Positions 8,084 through 16,727 are shown, counted from the first letter of the stretch. The stretch is DNA of 64,000 bases from S015-6 sp964479535 (GCA_964479535.1 CAYZMM010000012.1:1-64000), one strand, 5' to 3'. Numbers and translations: made by a program. The notes: generated from the sequence alone by a model not told the origin.

Positions 8084-9100
8084 GTGAAGATTCTGGAAGA
8101 CCAGCCTCTGCAACCCCTGAACACCCTCGGGCTCCCGGCCCGAGGCCGGTATTTCTGCATCGCCGAGACCGTGGAGGATCTGGTGGATGCCCTGGCCTTT
8201 GCCGGGACCCGGGCCCTTCCGATTCTGCTCCTGGGAGGTGGGAGCAACGTTGTGCTGACCCGGGATTTTCCCGGTCTGGTCGTGCGTATTGCACTGAAGG
8301 GGCTTCACCTGCTCGAAGAGAAAAGGGAACACTGCCTGCTTCGGGCAGAGGCCGGGGAGGACTGGCACGGTCTCGTGAATCACTCCCTCGAGCATGGATA
8401 CTTCGGAATCGAGAACCTCTCCCTCATTCCGGGAACCGTAGGGGCGGCTCCGATCCAGAACATCGGCGCCTGCGGCGTGGAACTCCGGGACCGCCTCGAA
8501 TCCCTCGAGGCTCTGGACCGAGCCACCGGGAACAGGGTCCGATTCACCAACCCGGAGTGCGGGTTCTCCTACCGCAACAGCATCTTCAAGGGGGATTGCA
8601 GGGACCGGTACATCATCACGTCGGTGACGCTCAAATTGGACAAACGTCCTCAACCGGTGACCCACTACGGTTCGGTGCAGGCAGAGCTGTCTTCCATGGG
8701 GGTCCAAAACCCGACCCCCCTCCAGGTCAGCCAGGCGATCTGCCGCCTCCGCAAGCGAAAGCTCCCGGATCCGGCGGTCCTCGGAAACGCCGGTAGTTTC
8801 TTCAAGAATCCTCTGGTAAGCGAAGAGACGCTGCTAGCGCTCAAGTCCCGCCACAAAGGATTGGTCGCCTATCCGGATGCGGGCGAGGGTGCGAAGCTTG
8901 CCGCGGGCTGGCTCATCGACCGCCTGGGCTGGAAAGGCTTTCGCAGAGGGGCCGTCGGCGTCCACACACAGCACGCTCTCGTCCTGGTCAACCATGGAGG
9001 CGCAACGGCCGAAGAACTCCTTCGCCTCGCGGACGAGATCCGGGATTCGGTCCGGCAGGCTTTCGAGGTCGACCTGGAGATCGAGCCCCGGGTCTACTGA
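8084..9100 (+). CDS. murB: UDP-N-acetylenolpyruvoylglucosamine reductase
   Basis: A 338-residue cytoplasmic flavoenzyme that reduces UDP-GlcNAc-enolpyruvate to UDP-MurNAc for peptidoglycan. Seen: the FAD-binding LLLGGGSNVVL and IPGTVGAAPIQNIGACG, the YRNS arginine (R164), the catalytic serine in GNAGSFFKNP (S238), and the C-terminal glutamate in LEIEPRVY (E334). These match the E. coli-type (type I) catalytic set. GTG at 8084 is preferred, with GGGGAAAGGG upstream and a protein starting MKILEDQPLQPLNTLG. It stands alone, divergent from tetR, rather than inside a cell-division cluster. Confidence 0.93.
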   Translation: MKILEDQPLQPLNTLGLPARGRYFCIAETVEDLVDALAFAGTRALPILLLGGGSNVVLTRDFPGLVVRIALKGLHLLEEKREHCLLRAEAGEDWHGLVNHSLEHGYFGIENLSLIPGTVGAAPIQNIGACGVELRDRLESLEALDRATGNRVRFTNPECGFSYRNSIFKGDCRDRYIITSVTLKLDKRPQPVTHYGSVQAELSSMGVQNPTPLQVSQAICRLRKRKLPDPAVLGNAGSFFKNPLVSEETLLALKSRHKGLVAYPDAGEGAKLAAGWLIDRLGWKGFRRGAVGVHTQHALVLVNHGGATAEELLRLADEIRDSVRQAFEVDLEIEPRVY

Positions 9101-9138
9101 GTTCGCGTTTCCCCGCTTTGCACTGAGGGACCGTCCCG

Positions 9139-10407
9139 TCAGTCCCCGGCGGTGGCCGAAACCCCTTTTGTGAAGGTCCGGGTCTCTGTACAGACCCAAT
9201 CCGCCTCATACCCGCAAACCGCCCAGTAGCTCGGCATGGACCCATCCACGTTCGACCACCAGCCGGAGGGCATGGTGAAGGAGGTCTGGCCAAGCCAGAA
9301 ATAGCCGGGGTAGTATCCGCTCCAGTAGCCCAGGTCATAGTGGAACACGCTGTAGAAGAGGTAGTAGTCGTAGGAGCCGGTCCATTCGAAGGTGGGCGGA
9401 CTCCCGGCAGAGGCTCCATCCGCGGGGGCAACCAGCCCGAAATCGGGGGTGTGGACATACTCGATGTAGTTCGCTGCGTACCCGACCCGGGAGGTGCCGT
9501 AGGTGATGTACATGTAGCCGCCGTCGCCCCAACCGGATCCCCAGCTGTTCCGGAGAATCCAGACTCCGTAGGTGTCTCCTTCCCAGGAATAGGCATCGTC
9601 CCACCCGACCAGAACGATCGCGTGATTGATGCCGTAGCCGGACTCGTCGTTGTCGAAGACTCCGGACGAATAGCCCTGGAAGGCAGGCCCGACGGCAACG
9701 GCCGCGGAAACGGGGCCGTACTGATAGATCGCCTGTTTGATCTCGTCGATGTCGTCTTCGTTCCCGGGCACATAGGCCCAGTTGTCGATCCGGTAGGCGT
9801 GATCGTGAGGCGAGTTGCACGGAGCGTCGCTCGCCGTGTAGGGGAAATCCGCCTCCAGCACCGCTCCGGCCTCGGTCTCCCCCGGCGGGATCTTCCACTC
9901 GTGATAGTCGTGGGCCCACCATCCGCCGCCACAACCGTCGTTGTCGGTGTTGCAGGAGACGAGATACTGTTCCGATAGATCCACGGCCGTCCCGGACTGG
10001 ATCATGATCTGGCTCTCCAGGGGTCCCACCGTTCCAAAGGCCCAGCAGGAGCCGCAACCGCCCTGGTTCCTGACGGGGGGGAGACCCACCGCCCGCCAGT
10101 CATGGGCGGCGGGCAGGGTCTGAAGGCTTCCGAGTCTTCTGAAGGTTGCCCTTTCCCTCCAGTCGTCCGGCTCCACCAGACCGCAGAGCTCGGCCAGCGA
10201 ACGGTCCATCGCTGAACTGTAACCGACCCGATAGTGATAGCCCTCCGCCTCCGAGGAAAGCCGGTCCAGGCGAGCCTGCATCCCTCGGCTGAGAACCGGC
10301 TCCTCCGGAGCGTCTGCATTCTGCTGTTGGGCGAGACCCAGCTGCGGAACGACGAAGAGGCTGACGACGAGAAGTAGGATCCTGGTGCCGGGATGTTTGC
10401 GTCTCAT
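9139..10407 (-). CDS. Secreted papain-family (C1A) cysteine protease
   Basis: A 422-residue preprotein with an N-terminal signal peptide (about residues 1-26, hydrophobic ILLLVVSLFVV). A propeptide-like region leads into the peptidase domain: VRNQGGCGSCWAFG with catalytic Cys121, then GYGINHAIVLVGWDD with the histidine, and ILRNSWGSGWGDGGYMYI with the asparagine. The Gln of the oxyanion hole is also present (RNQGG). After the protease comes a ~95-residue tail rich in Tyr, Trp and Phe that may be a small beta-sandwich; I cannot assign it. The start MRRKHPG at 10407 gives a proper signal peptide. Likely acts in the periplasm or outside the cell. Confidence 0.88.
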   Translation of the reverse strand: MRRKHPGTRILLLVVSLFVVPQLGLAQQQNADAPEEPVLSRGMQARLDRLSSEAEGYHYRVGYSSAMDRSLAELCGLVEPDDWRERATFRRLGSLQTLPAAHDWRAVGLPPVRNQGGCGSCWAFGTVGPLESQIMIQSGTAVDLSEQYLVSCNTDNDGCGGGWWAHDYHEWKIPPGETEAGAVLEADFPYTASDAPCNSPHDHAYRIDNWAYVPGNEDDIDEIKQAIYQYGPVSAAVAVGPAFQGYSSGVFDNDESGYGINHAIVLVGWDDAYSWEGDTYGVWILRNSWGSGWGDGGYMYITYGTSRVGYAANYIEYVHTPDFGLVAPADGASAGSPPTFEWTGSYDYYLFYSVFHYDLGYWSGYYPGYFWLGQTSFTMPSGWWSNVDGSMPSYWAVCGYEADWVCTETRTFTKGVSATAGD

Positions 10408-10636
10408 GGTGCGCAGTCTCCTTCGGGTTTGCAAGGCTCTGATTTAGTTACAAAAACGAAACAATCCGACAGCAAGTTGTACGACGGGTGTACACGTCCT
10501 AATCTTTCCGTATCGGCAGAAGAAAAGCTTCGCGTGAGTCTTTTCTCTTTTTTTTTCCGAGACCGGATCGGGAGGAGCGGCAATCAGCCGTCAAACAAAT
10601 CGAATCGGAACAGTGAACAGCACTGCAGATGGGCCT

Positions 10637-11416
10637 TTATGGACGGCCTGCCAGGCGGAAGGATTTCAGGTTCAGCCCAAGAGTCAGGTCGGTTTGAAGC
10701 TTCACCAGGTCCCGCGCGAGGCGCACCTCTTCGGTGTGTTTTCGGAGGGCGTCCCAGGGCTTCCCTTTCAGGGTATCGCAGATGGAAAGGAGCCGTTCCA
10801 GGGTACGGAATTCCTCCAGCAACCTGGCCGCCGTCTTGGCGCCGATGCCGGGGACGCCCTTGATGTTGTTCGTGCCTTCGCCGCAAAGGGAGAGAAAATC
10901 CGTGAACTGCTCCGGCTCGACACCGTACTTCTCGATGACAAAGGCCCGGCCCAGATCGCGCTGCTGGAAATGATCCCTCACCTGGATGCGATCGGAGAGC
11001 AACTGCAGGAACATCCTGTCCGTAGAGAGGATGACCGCCTCGCCTCCACTTGCAGCGACCTTGGTGGCCAACGTGGCGATCACATCATCCGCTTCCACCC
11101 CCGGGAAGCGCACCGATGCAACGCCGACCTCGAGAAAGGCCTCCTCGAATCCGGTGAGGCCTGCCTTCAGCGCCTGCGGCATCGGCGTGCGCCCGGCCTT
11201 GTATTCAGGATACCGCTCGTGTCTCCAGCCCGGTCCCTCTCCTTCGAAGACGACCGCTCCATGGGTGGGCCCGCACTCGCGCACGGCGCGTCGGAGAGAG
11301 CCCGCGGCGGATATGCGCGCCCCCTCGACGCGTTCCGGCCCATCTTCGCCCGGCTGGGCCGCGTAGACCCGGCGGATGAGATTCAGTGCATCTACGAGTA
11401 AGAGCTTGATTTGCAT
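10637..11416 (-). CDS. xni: Xni-type 5'-3' exonuclease / flap endonuclease
   Basis: A 259-residue stand-alone homologue of the 5' nuclease domain of DNA polymerase I. Seen: LLLVDALNLIRRVYA at the N-terminus, GVEADDVIATLA, the STDRMFLQLL segment, and the helix-hairpin-helix NIKGVPGIGAKTAARLL. In the segment where PolA has a GDSSDN-like acidic motif this protein has GEGTNN, so part of the second metal site is missing, as in E. coli Xni (YgdG). Length and N-terminus (MQIKLLLVDALNLIRR) match Xni closely. It probably trims flaps during replication or repair. Confidence 0.82.
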   Translation of the reverse strand: MQIKLLLVDALNLIRRVYAAQPGEDGPERVEGARISAAGSLRRAVRECGPTHGAVVFEGEGPGWRHERYPEYKAGRTPMPQALKAGLTGFEEAFLEVGVASVRFPGVEADDVIATLATKVAASGGEAVILSTDRMFLQLLSDRIQVRDHFQQRDLGRAFVIEKYGVEPEQFTDFLSLCGEGTNNIKGVPGIGAKTAARLLEEFRTLERLLSICDTLKGKPWDALRKHTEEVRLARDLVKLQTDLTLGLNLKSFRLAGRP

Positions 11417-11513
11417 ACCTGCGGTGTACGTCGGACCTTGGCTTGCGTGACCCCTCCGCTACGTCAACAGCGAACGAGAATCATCCGTGCACATCCTTCA
11501 TCGGCTCCCTCCC

Positions 11514-12215
11514 TTACCAATGCTCGCCAAAGGGCCTCAGATCCAACTCGAACGTCCAGGCAGACGGAGGCTGCCGGGTCAGCTGGAAGACAGATTCGGC
11601 AATGTGGTCCGGCTGGAGGAAGTACTCGTCCGGCTTGTCCGGCAACATCTCCCGGGTACGCGCAGTGTCGATCACGCCGTCGATGATCACATAGGACACG
11701 TGAATACGGTCGCGGCCGAGGTGGCGGGCCATGGACTGCGCGAGGCTTCGCTGCGCAGCCTTGGCTGAGGCGAAGGCCGCGAAGTTCGCACCGCCCCTGA
11801 GGGAGGCCGTAGCCCCGATGACGACGATGTTGCCCCCCTTCGCTTCGCGCATTTCCGGGATGACCTGTTTTGCGCATGCCAGGCAGCCGAGGGCATTCAC
11901 CCTCCAGGCGCTCTCGAAGGCCTCCGGGGTCGTGTCGTCCACACTGCCGAACATGCCGGAGCCGGCATTGTAAACGAGAACTGCGACAGGCCCCATCTCC
12001 GACCGGATCCGTCCGAAGGCATCGGCAGCCCCGTCCACGGCCGTGACATCGTCGACAAAGGCCCGGGATCCGGCAATCCCTTCCTCCAGGTCCTTCAACG
12101 TTTCCGGATTACGGGCCAGCAGGGCCACGGAGTAGCCCTCGGAAGCGAATTTCCTCGCGAAGGCGGCTCCGTTTCCGGGCCCTGCCCCCACGACGGCACA
12201 GACGGGTCGGCTCAT
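11514..12215 (-). CDS. SDR family oxidoreductase with Phe replacing the catalytic Tyr
   Basis: A 233-residue Rossmann-fold protein. The cofactor loop is VVGAGPGNGAAFA, the structural motif is YNAGSG, and the serine region is VVIGATASLRGG. At the position of the usual Tyr-x3-Lys the sequence reads FASAK (F148, K152), so the proton-donating tyrosine is absent. One divergent classical SDR subgroup is known for exactly this Phe and for an irregular glycine motif, so it is probably a family trait rather than decay. The reaction is unknown. It lies 52 bases downstream of the glutathione transferase-like gene on the same strand. Confidence 0.78.
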   Translation of the reverse strand: MSRPVCAVVGAGPGNGAAFARKFASEGYSVALLARNPETLKDLEEGIAGSRAFVDDVTAVDGAADAFGRIRSEMGPVAVLVYNAGSGMFGSVDDTTPEAFESAWRVNALGCLACAKQVIPEMREAKGGNIVVIGATASLRGGANFAAFASAKAAQRSLAQSMARHLGRDRIHVSYVIIDGVIDTARTREMLPDKPDEYFLQPDHIAESVFQLTRQPPSAWTFELDLRPFGEHW

Positions 12216-12267
12216 GGGTAAAACCTCCTCGAGAAATTCTTCCGTGGATTACCCTTTCCAGGGGTGT

Positions 12268-12873
12268 TCAGGCCTTCGAGCTGGGGCGCCTTTGGAAGTT
12301 CTCATACCACCTCATCAGGTTCCTGCAGGACGGGTCCAGCTCCACATCGGCCAGCTTCGCGTGTTCGAAGGCCGCATACAGGGTGCAGTCGGCAATGGTG
12401 GGTCGCTCCCCGGCAACGAAGGGGCGCTCTCCCACCCGGTCATCCAGGATGCGGAGGGCATTCGGAAGGCCTGCACGGGCCTGCTCCGCCGCCGCTGGGA
12501 TCTGCTGCGGGCCTGCGAACACCGGACTCGTGTTGAAGAAGATCCGGGCGATCCGGTTGAAGATGCTCGTCTCCGCCAGCCGCTCCAGTTCCCGGACCCG
12601 GGCCCGCTCCAGAGGCTGGGTCCCGATCATCGGGGGCTCCGGGTGCAACTCCTCGAGATATTCGATGATGGCAAGCGACTCGGTCAGACAGGAGCCGTCA
12701 TCCAGTTCCAGAACCGGGAGCGAGCCCATGGGGTTCTTCGCCAGGAATTCCGGGGCCCTGGTCTCCCCCCGGGTCAGGTCCACCTGCTGCATAGGGATGG
12801 AGAGGCCCTTCTCGGCAAGATAGACGCGGAGCTTGCGCGGATTGGGCGCGAAGTAGAAATCATAGATCCTCAT
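12268..12873 (-). CDS. Glutathione S-transferase family protein
   Basis: A 201-residue protein with an N-terminal thioredoxin-like domain (MRIYDFYFAPNPRKLRVYLAEKG, the cis-Pro region GSLPVLELDDG, and the glutathione-contacting LTESLAIIEYLEE) and a C-terminal helical domain (RPTIADCTLYAAFE). The start at 12873 is chosen because GGAGGAG lies six bases upstream; an ATG six bases earlier is equally in frame but too close to that site. It is followed by the SDR gene and preceded by an amidohydrolase, all on the minus strand. Substrate unknown. Confidence 0.83.
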   Translation of the reverse strand: MRIYDFYFAPNPRKLRVYLAEKGLSIPMQQVDLTRGETRAPEFLAKNPMGSLPVLELDDGSCLTESLAIIEYLEELHPEPPMIGTQPLERARVRELERLAETSIFNRIARIFFNTSPVFAGPQQIPAAAEQARAGLPNALRILDDRVGERPFVAGERPTIADCTLYAAFEHAKLADVELDPSCRNLMRWYENFQRRPSSKA

Positions 12874-12941
12874 CACCATCTCCTCCGGGTCGAATCGGTC
12901 AAATCGGTTGGATGATGGAGGCTCTGCCCTCGGTGCGACTT

Positions 12942-13853
12942 CTACTCCAGTTTCAGGGCTTTGACCGCATTCCCTCCCAGGATCATCTCCTTGTCCTGGT
13001 CCGTGATCTCCGGCAGGCCCATGATCTGCAGCGGCGCCGGGTACTCGAGATCCCGGACGCACTGCACCCACTCCTTCTGCGAGTAGAGCTCGAAGAAACA
13101 GGGGAAGTCCGTACCGAACAGCACCTTCTGAACGCTCCCGTGCACCTGCTTCGCCATCGAAATCGTCTGGTAGAGAGCCATGGGGAGAACGCTGTGGGTG
13201 TGCTGCCAGGCCGAAATGTCCGCGTAGACATTCCGGTTCTTCCCTGCCACGGCCAGGGCCTCGTCCACCCACGGCGCACCGAAGTGGGCCATGATGAACG
13301 TGATTTCACGGAAGTCCACGGCAATCTTGTCGACGTAGACAGGCCTGCAGTACCTCAGGTAGGAGTCGGGCGGGCCCAGCCCCGTGTGAACGACGACGTT
13401 GATCCCCAGCCGGGCCGCCTCCTCGTAAAGGGGATAGTACGCCACATCGTCCGGGGTGAACCCGGTGAGGGGCCACAGCTTCATGCCCTGACACCCGAGT
13501 TTCTCCACACAACGTTTCAACTCCGCAATCGCGCCGGCGCCGCGCCGAGGGTCGATGCCCGCGTAGGGGATGATTCGGTCCGGAAATCGTCTGTACGCAT
13601 CTCCGATCAGGTCGTTGAAGTCCCTTGCCGAGTACGTGCCCGAGGCCCAGGCCAACTCGAAATCCACGGAAACGAGCAGGGTCTTGTCGATCCCGGCGGC
13701 ATCCTTCTCGGCGATGAGCCGATCGATGGGGGCCCGGAAGAAGTCGTCCTTGTTCCTGAACCCGGCGAATTCCGCGGTGTTCTCCATGAGCATCCGCAGG
13801 CTTCCCTCGGGCATCTCCTCCGGCCAGATGTGGCAATGCGCATCCACGATCAT
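12942..13853 (-). CDS. Amidohydrolase family (COG2159-type) metal-dependent hydrolase
   Basis: A 303-residue TIM-barrel hydrolase or decarboxylase of the ACMSD/gamma-resorcylate decarboxylase-like group. Seen: the metal-binding HxH in MIVDAHCHIW (H6, H8), a later histidine in NVVVHTGLG, another in FIMAHFGAPW, and the aspartate in VLFGTDFPCFF. All ligands expected for the family are present. The ATG at 13853 starts the conserved sequence; the open frame continues upstream without similarity. It is 26 bases from the transglutaminase-like gene and likely co-transcribed. Confidence 0.83.
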   Translation of the reverse strand: MIVDAHCHIWPEEMPEGSLRMLMENTAEFAGFRNKDDFFRAPIDRLIAEKDAAGIDKTLLVSVDFELAWASGTYSARDFNDLIGDAYRRFPDRIIPYAGIDPRRGAGAIAELKRCVEKLGCQGMKLWPLTGFTPDDVAYYPLYEEAARLGINVVVHTGLGPPDSYLRYCRPVYVDKIAVDFREITFIMAHFGAPWVDEALAVAGKNRNVYADISAWQHTHSVLPMALYQTISMAKQVHGSVQKVLFGTDFPCFFELYSQKEWVQCVRDLEYPAPLQIMGLPEITDQDKEMILGGNAVKALKLE

Positions 13854-13879
13854 CCTAGAATCCCCCCTTGTCCCTGGTG

Positions 13880-14575
13880 CTAGGGTTTTACGATTTCCTC
13901 CCTGCTGAAATCCGACAGCGGCTGCCCTCCCGCCTTCTCGAAGGCCTCGATCCAGGCCTGGACCCGCTCCCGGCCGTACGTCTCGTACCATGCCTCCAGG
14001 ATCCGGTCCAGCGGGATGTCCGCAAAGGTGCCGTGATAGCCCAGATACTCCATGTACCGCTTGTTCTCTCTGTCATATTCCTGGAACAGAGAATCCCGCC
14101 GCCCGTCGAATTCCAGGGGAGCCACGTTGTGCCGGCGGCACAGTTCCCTGTTGAAGGCGGGCGTCGCAATGACCCATTTCCCCTCCAGAAAGAACTGCGT
14201 GTAGCCGTGATACACGAAAAGGTCTGACCCGAGATGCTCGATGAGTTTCGACGTTGCGAGATGGCTCCGAACCGTGGCGAAGCCGATTCTCGAGGGAATC
14301 CCGACTGCCCGGCCCAGGGTGCACAAAAGGCCCGCCTTGCACACACAGTAGCCCCGCCCCTTGTCCAGGATGTTGCTGGCCCGGTAGTGCTCCGACAGGT
14401 AGAAGGGGTAGTACGGGTCGTAAACGATCCCGTCACGAACCGCATAATAGAGCTTGACCGCTTTCTCCCTCGCGCTGCCACAGCCTTCGATCGCCTCCGA
14501 CGCGAATCGGGCGACCTTCGGATGATCGCTGTCGAGCATGGAGGTAGGCTCCAAGTATTTCCTGTCCGCCGTCAC
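13880..14575 (-). CDS. Transglutaminase-like domain protein
   Basis: A 231-residue protein with the papain-like transglutaminase core: the cysteine region GRGYCVCKAGLLCTLGRAVG, then IPSRIGFA, then a histidine in VYHGYTQFFLEGKW followed by ATPAFN. The acidic third residue usually seen as DPTW is replaced in that last motif, so the triad may use the Asn or the enzyme may be atypical. No signal peptide is seen. A GTG start at 14575 is chosen because AGAGGAGG sits seven bases upstream. It heads a minus-strand group with the amidohydrolase, GST and SDR genes. Confidence 0.75.
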   Translation of the reverse strand: MTADRKYLEPTSMLDSDHPKVARFASEAIEGCGSAREKAVKLYYAVRDGIVYDPYYPFYLSEHYRASNILDKGRGYCVCKAGLLCTLGRAVGIPSRIGFATVRSHLATSKLIEHLGSDLFVYHGYTQFFLEGKWVIATPAFNRELCRRHNVAPLEFDGRRDSLFQEYDRENKRYMEYLGYHGTFADIPLDRILEAWYETYGRERVQAWIEAFEKAGGQPLSDFSREEIVKP

Positions 14576-14710
14576 CCGAACACCTCCTCTAAGCCGTTCC
14601 AACTTCTGAACCTAGATTATACGCGATGCAGGGCCGCATCGAAAGAGCGGGCGTCTTTTCTTATTTCTACACTTTTTCCAGGCCCTTAGAGAGGAAGGTC
14701 GCCGCTTCCT

Positions 14711-14738
14711 TAAAGATCTTCGCCAACTTGACCGAAAA
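14711..14738 (+). promoter_or_regulatory. Candidate sigma28 (FliA) promoter for motAB
   Basis: TAAA at 14711-14714 and ACCGAAAA at 14731-14738 resemble the flagellar sigma28 pattern TAAA-N15/16-GCCGATAA, with two mismatches in the -10 part. It is 58 bases upstream of motA. The match is moderate, but the gene context fits. Confidence 0.35.
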
Positions 14739-14796
14739 AAGAGTCATAGCGGCCCTTCATTTGAAACGAACGACTCCCTGGAAACGGTAGGTGGTC

Positions 14797-15555
14797 ATGG
14801 ATATTGCTACGCTGATTGGGGTCATCCTGGGATCGGGCCTGGTGGTGAGCGCAATCGTGATGGGCGGGTCCGCCGGTCTGTTCGTCAACGTGCCCGGGCT
14901 TCTGATCGTTGTCGGCGGGTCCTTTTCCGTCCTCTTCGTCAAGTTCCCCATGAAGACCGTGCTCAAGACCATGAAGGTCCTGACCAAGGCCTTCCTCGAG
15001 AAGAGCCAGGACCTGGAAGCGCTCATCGAAGAGATCGCCGAAGTGGCGACCATCAATCGCAGGGACGGCACCCTGGCGCTGGAGAACTACGAGACGGACC
15101 ACCCCTTTCTGCAGCAGGCGATTTCCTATCTCGTCGCGAACGTTGAACCGGAGTTCATCGAAGCGAGCCTCATCAACGACACCAAAATCCTGCAGGAACG
15201 CCACGAAACGGGTGCAAGCATCTTCAAGAGCCTGGGGGCCTCCGCGCCCGCTTTCGGTATGATCGGAACCCTCATCGGGCTGATCCAGATGATGGCCTCC
15301 ATGAGCGACCCTTCACAAATCGGCCCTGCCATGGCCGTGGCGCTGCTCACCACCTTCTACGGCGCGCTGATGGCGAACCTGATCTTCCTGCCCTTTGCGG
15401 ACAAGCTCGAGATCAGGAGCAAGCACGAAGTCGTCGTCCGTCAGCTCATCGTGGACGGGGTGATCTCCATCATCAAGGGACAGGCGCCCAGCCTGCTCAA
15501 AGAATGCCTGCAGACCTATCTGCCTCCGAAGGTTCGCGCGGCGAACTTTCAGTAA
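14797..15555 (+). CDS. motA: Flagellar motor stator protein MotA
   Basis: A 252-residue inner-membrane protein with four membrane segments: two near the N-terminus (IATLIGVILGSGLVVSAIV and LLIVVGGSFSVLFV), then a cytoplasmic loop, then AFGMIGTLIGLIQMM and ALLTTFYGALMANLIFLPF. The GTLIGLIQMM and FYGALMANL motifs and their prolines mark the MotA/ExbB-like proton channel. ATG at 14797 follows GGTAGGTGG. It is 24 bases upstream of motB. With MotB it forms the ion-conducting stator that powers flagellar rotation. No other flagellar gene is in the window. Confidence 0.92.
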   Translation: MDIATLIGVILGSGLVVSAIVMGGSAGLFVNVPGLLIVVGGSFSVLFVKFPMKTVLKTMKVLTKAFLEKSQDLEALIEEIAEVATINRRDGTLALENYETDHPFLQQAISYLVANVEPEFIEASLINDTKILQERHETGASIFKSLGASAPAFGMIGTLIGLIQMMASMSDPSQIGPAMAVALLTTFYGALMANLIFLPFADKLEIRSKHEVVVRQLIVDGVISIIKGQAPSLLKECLQTYLPPKVRAANFQ

Positions 15556-15579
15556 GAAACCCGAAGGGAATCCGCGTCC

Positions 15580-16365
15580 ATGCCCGCAGACAATCTCCTG
15601 GATACGAAGAAGGGCGGGGCCGAGGCGCCGGGCTGGATCACCACCTTTGCCGACCTGATGTCCCTTCTTCTCTGCTTCTTCGTGCTCATGCTCAGCTTCT
15701 CGGAAACGGACAGACAGCTCTTCAAGGTCCTTTCGGGGTCCCTTCGCGAGGCCTTCGGCGTGCAGCGGGAGCACAGGGTGTGGGACATGCCCAAAGGCAT
15801 GAACATCATCTCCAACGAGTTCAAGGATCCGAAGTTTCTCGCCGACGAGCTCGCCAAGGAAATCCGGAGCGCGATCCGCATGGCAACCGCACACGGCCCG
15901 GGCGGCACGGCGCAGGTACACGTGGAGGAAGGGGAAATGAGCGTGAAGGTCACCCTGCCCGGTCACGTTCTCTTCGACCTCGGAAGCGCGCACCTCAGGG
16001 AGGAGGCGCTCCCTCTGCTCCATGAACTGGGCAAGGTCATCGAGAAGACGTCCACCCGGATCTTGGTGACGGGACACACCGACGATCTTCCCATCCGTAC
16101 GCCCCAGTTCCCTTCCAACTGGGAGCTTTCCGCAGCCAGGGCCGGGTCCGTGATCCGCCATTTCCTCGCGGAGGGCGACATGAAAGCGAATCGTTTCCTG
16201 GCCATCGGAATGGCCGACACACTGCCGCGCGTGCCGAACGATTCCGCGGTGCACCGTGCTCAGAACCGGCGGGTGGAGATCGCCTTCCAGAAGCGCATGG
16301 ACCCTGTGGCAGAAGGCGAAAGCAGCAGCACCGACGCCTGGGTCTTCGATCCCATTTTCCAGTAA
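15580..16365 (+). CDS. motB: Flagellar motor stator protein MotB
   Basis: A 261-residue protein with one membrane helix near the N-terminus (TFADLMSLLLCFFVLMLSF) that carries the ion-binding aspartate (D25), a plug/linker region, and a C-terminal OmpA-like peptidoglycan-binding domain (VTGHTDDLPIRT, NWELSAARAGSVIRHF, NRRVEIAF). A GAAGGGA site precedes the ATG. It is translated with motA. The stop codon sits one base before a 179-bp inverted-repeat element that may act as its transcription end. Confidence 0.92.
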   Translation: MPADNLLDTKKGGAEAPGWITTFADLMSLLLCFFVLMLSFSETDRQLFKVLSGSLREAFGVQREHRVWDMPKGMNIISNEFKDPKFLADELAKEIRSAIRMATAHGPGGTAQVHVEEGEMSVKVTLPGHVLFDLGSAHLREEALPLLHELGKVIEKTSTRILVTGHTDDLPIRTPQFPSNWELSAARAGSVIRHFLAEGDMKANRFLAIGMADTLPRVPNDSAVHRAQNRRVEIAFQKRMDPVAEGESSSTDAWVFDPIFQ

Positions 16366-16366
16366 G

Positions 16367-16545
16367 GGTGCCATGCCCTGTTCCGTCTCGGTTCTCTTGG
16401 GTTCCATGTTCCGGCAACATAGTCCCTCGTCCCGCACAACTGCCCCTGGACGCCAAACCCGGTCGTCTTGCGGTACCTCCGGCGGGACTCGGGAAGCCTC
16501 CACCCGTCACCCGGCGAGAACCGAGCCGGAACAGGGCATGGCACC
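16367..16545. repeat. Foldback element with 30-bp terminal inverted repeats
   Basis: The ends at 16367-16396 and 16516-16545 are inverted copies differing at one base (outer sequence GGTGCCATGCCCTGTTCCG). Further in, TCCCTCGTCCCGC and GCGGGACTCGGGA continue the pairing, so most of the 179 bp can fold back. No ORF or clear target duplication is present. It resembles a MITE or a long REP-type palindrome placed directly after motB. Confidence 0.7.
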
Positions 16546-16727
16546 ACAGATCCCACCGCCCCATCTCTTCCCCAGGTTCCCTCGGGGCGGGGAGGCAGGG
16601 CCTTTGACCTTTGTCCTTTGATCTTTGACCTCGTCTCTTTCCTGTGTATCGCCATTGCGGGACGGATTTGCTACGCTTGGAGGCAGCACGGACAAAGAAT
16701 CGGGTGAAGGAACAGGAGGCGTCCGGA
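16546..16727. other. Intergenic leader with four heptad repeats
   Basis: The space between the foldback element and the radical SAM gene. At 16603-16630 four tandem 7-base units read TTTGACC, TTTGTCC, TTTGATC, TTTGACC. They could be a protein-binding array or simple slippage. No other structure is evident. Confidence 0.5.

Noticed and set aside
9122..9143. Hairpin between murB and the protease as a terminator
   Set aside because: The stem is bulged, lies partly within the protease gene and has no U-run on either strand.
10500..10560. T-rich stretch after GAAAAG/CTTTTC as an intrinsic terminator
   Set aside because: The stem is AT-rich and short, and lies upstream of, not downstream of, the protease gene on the minus strand; no + strand gene ends here.
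12880..13272. Upstream extension of the glutathione transferase frame
   Set aside because: It runs antisense-like through the amidohydrolase gene with no similarity; a strong ribosome site marks the start at 12873.
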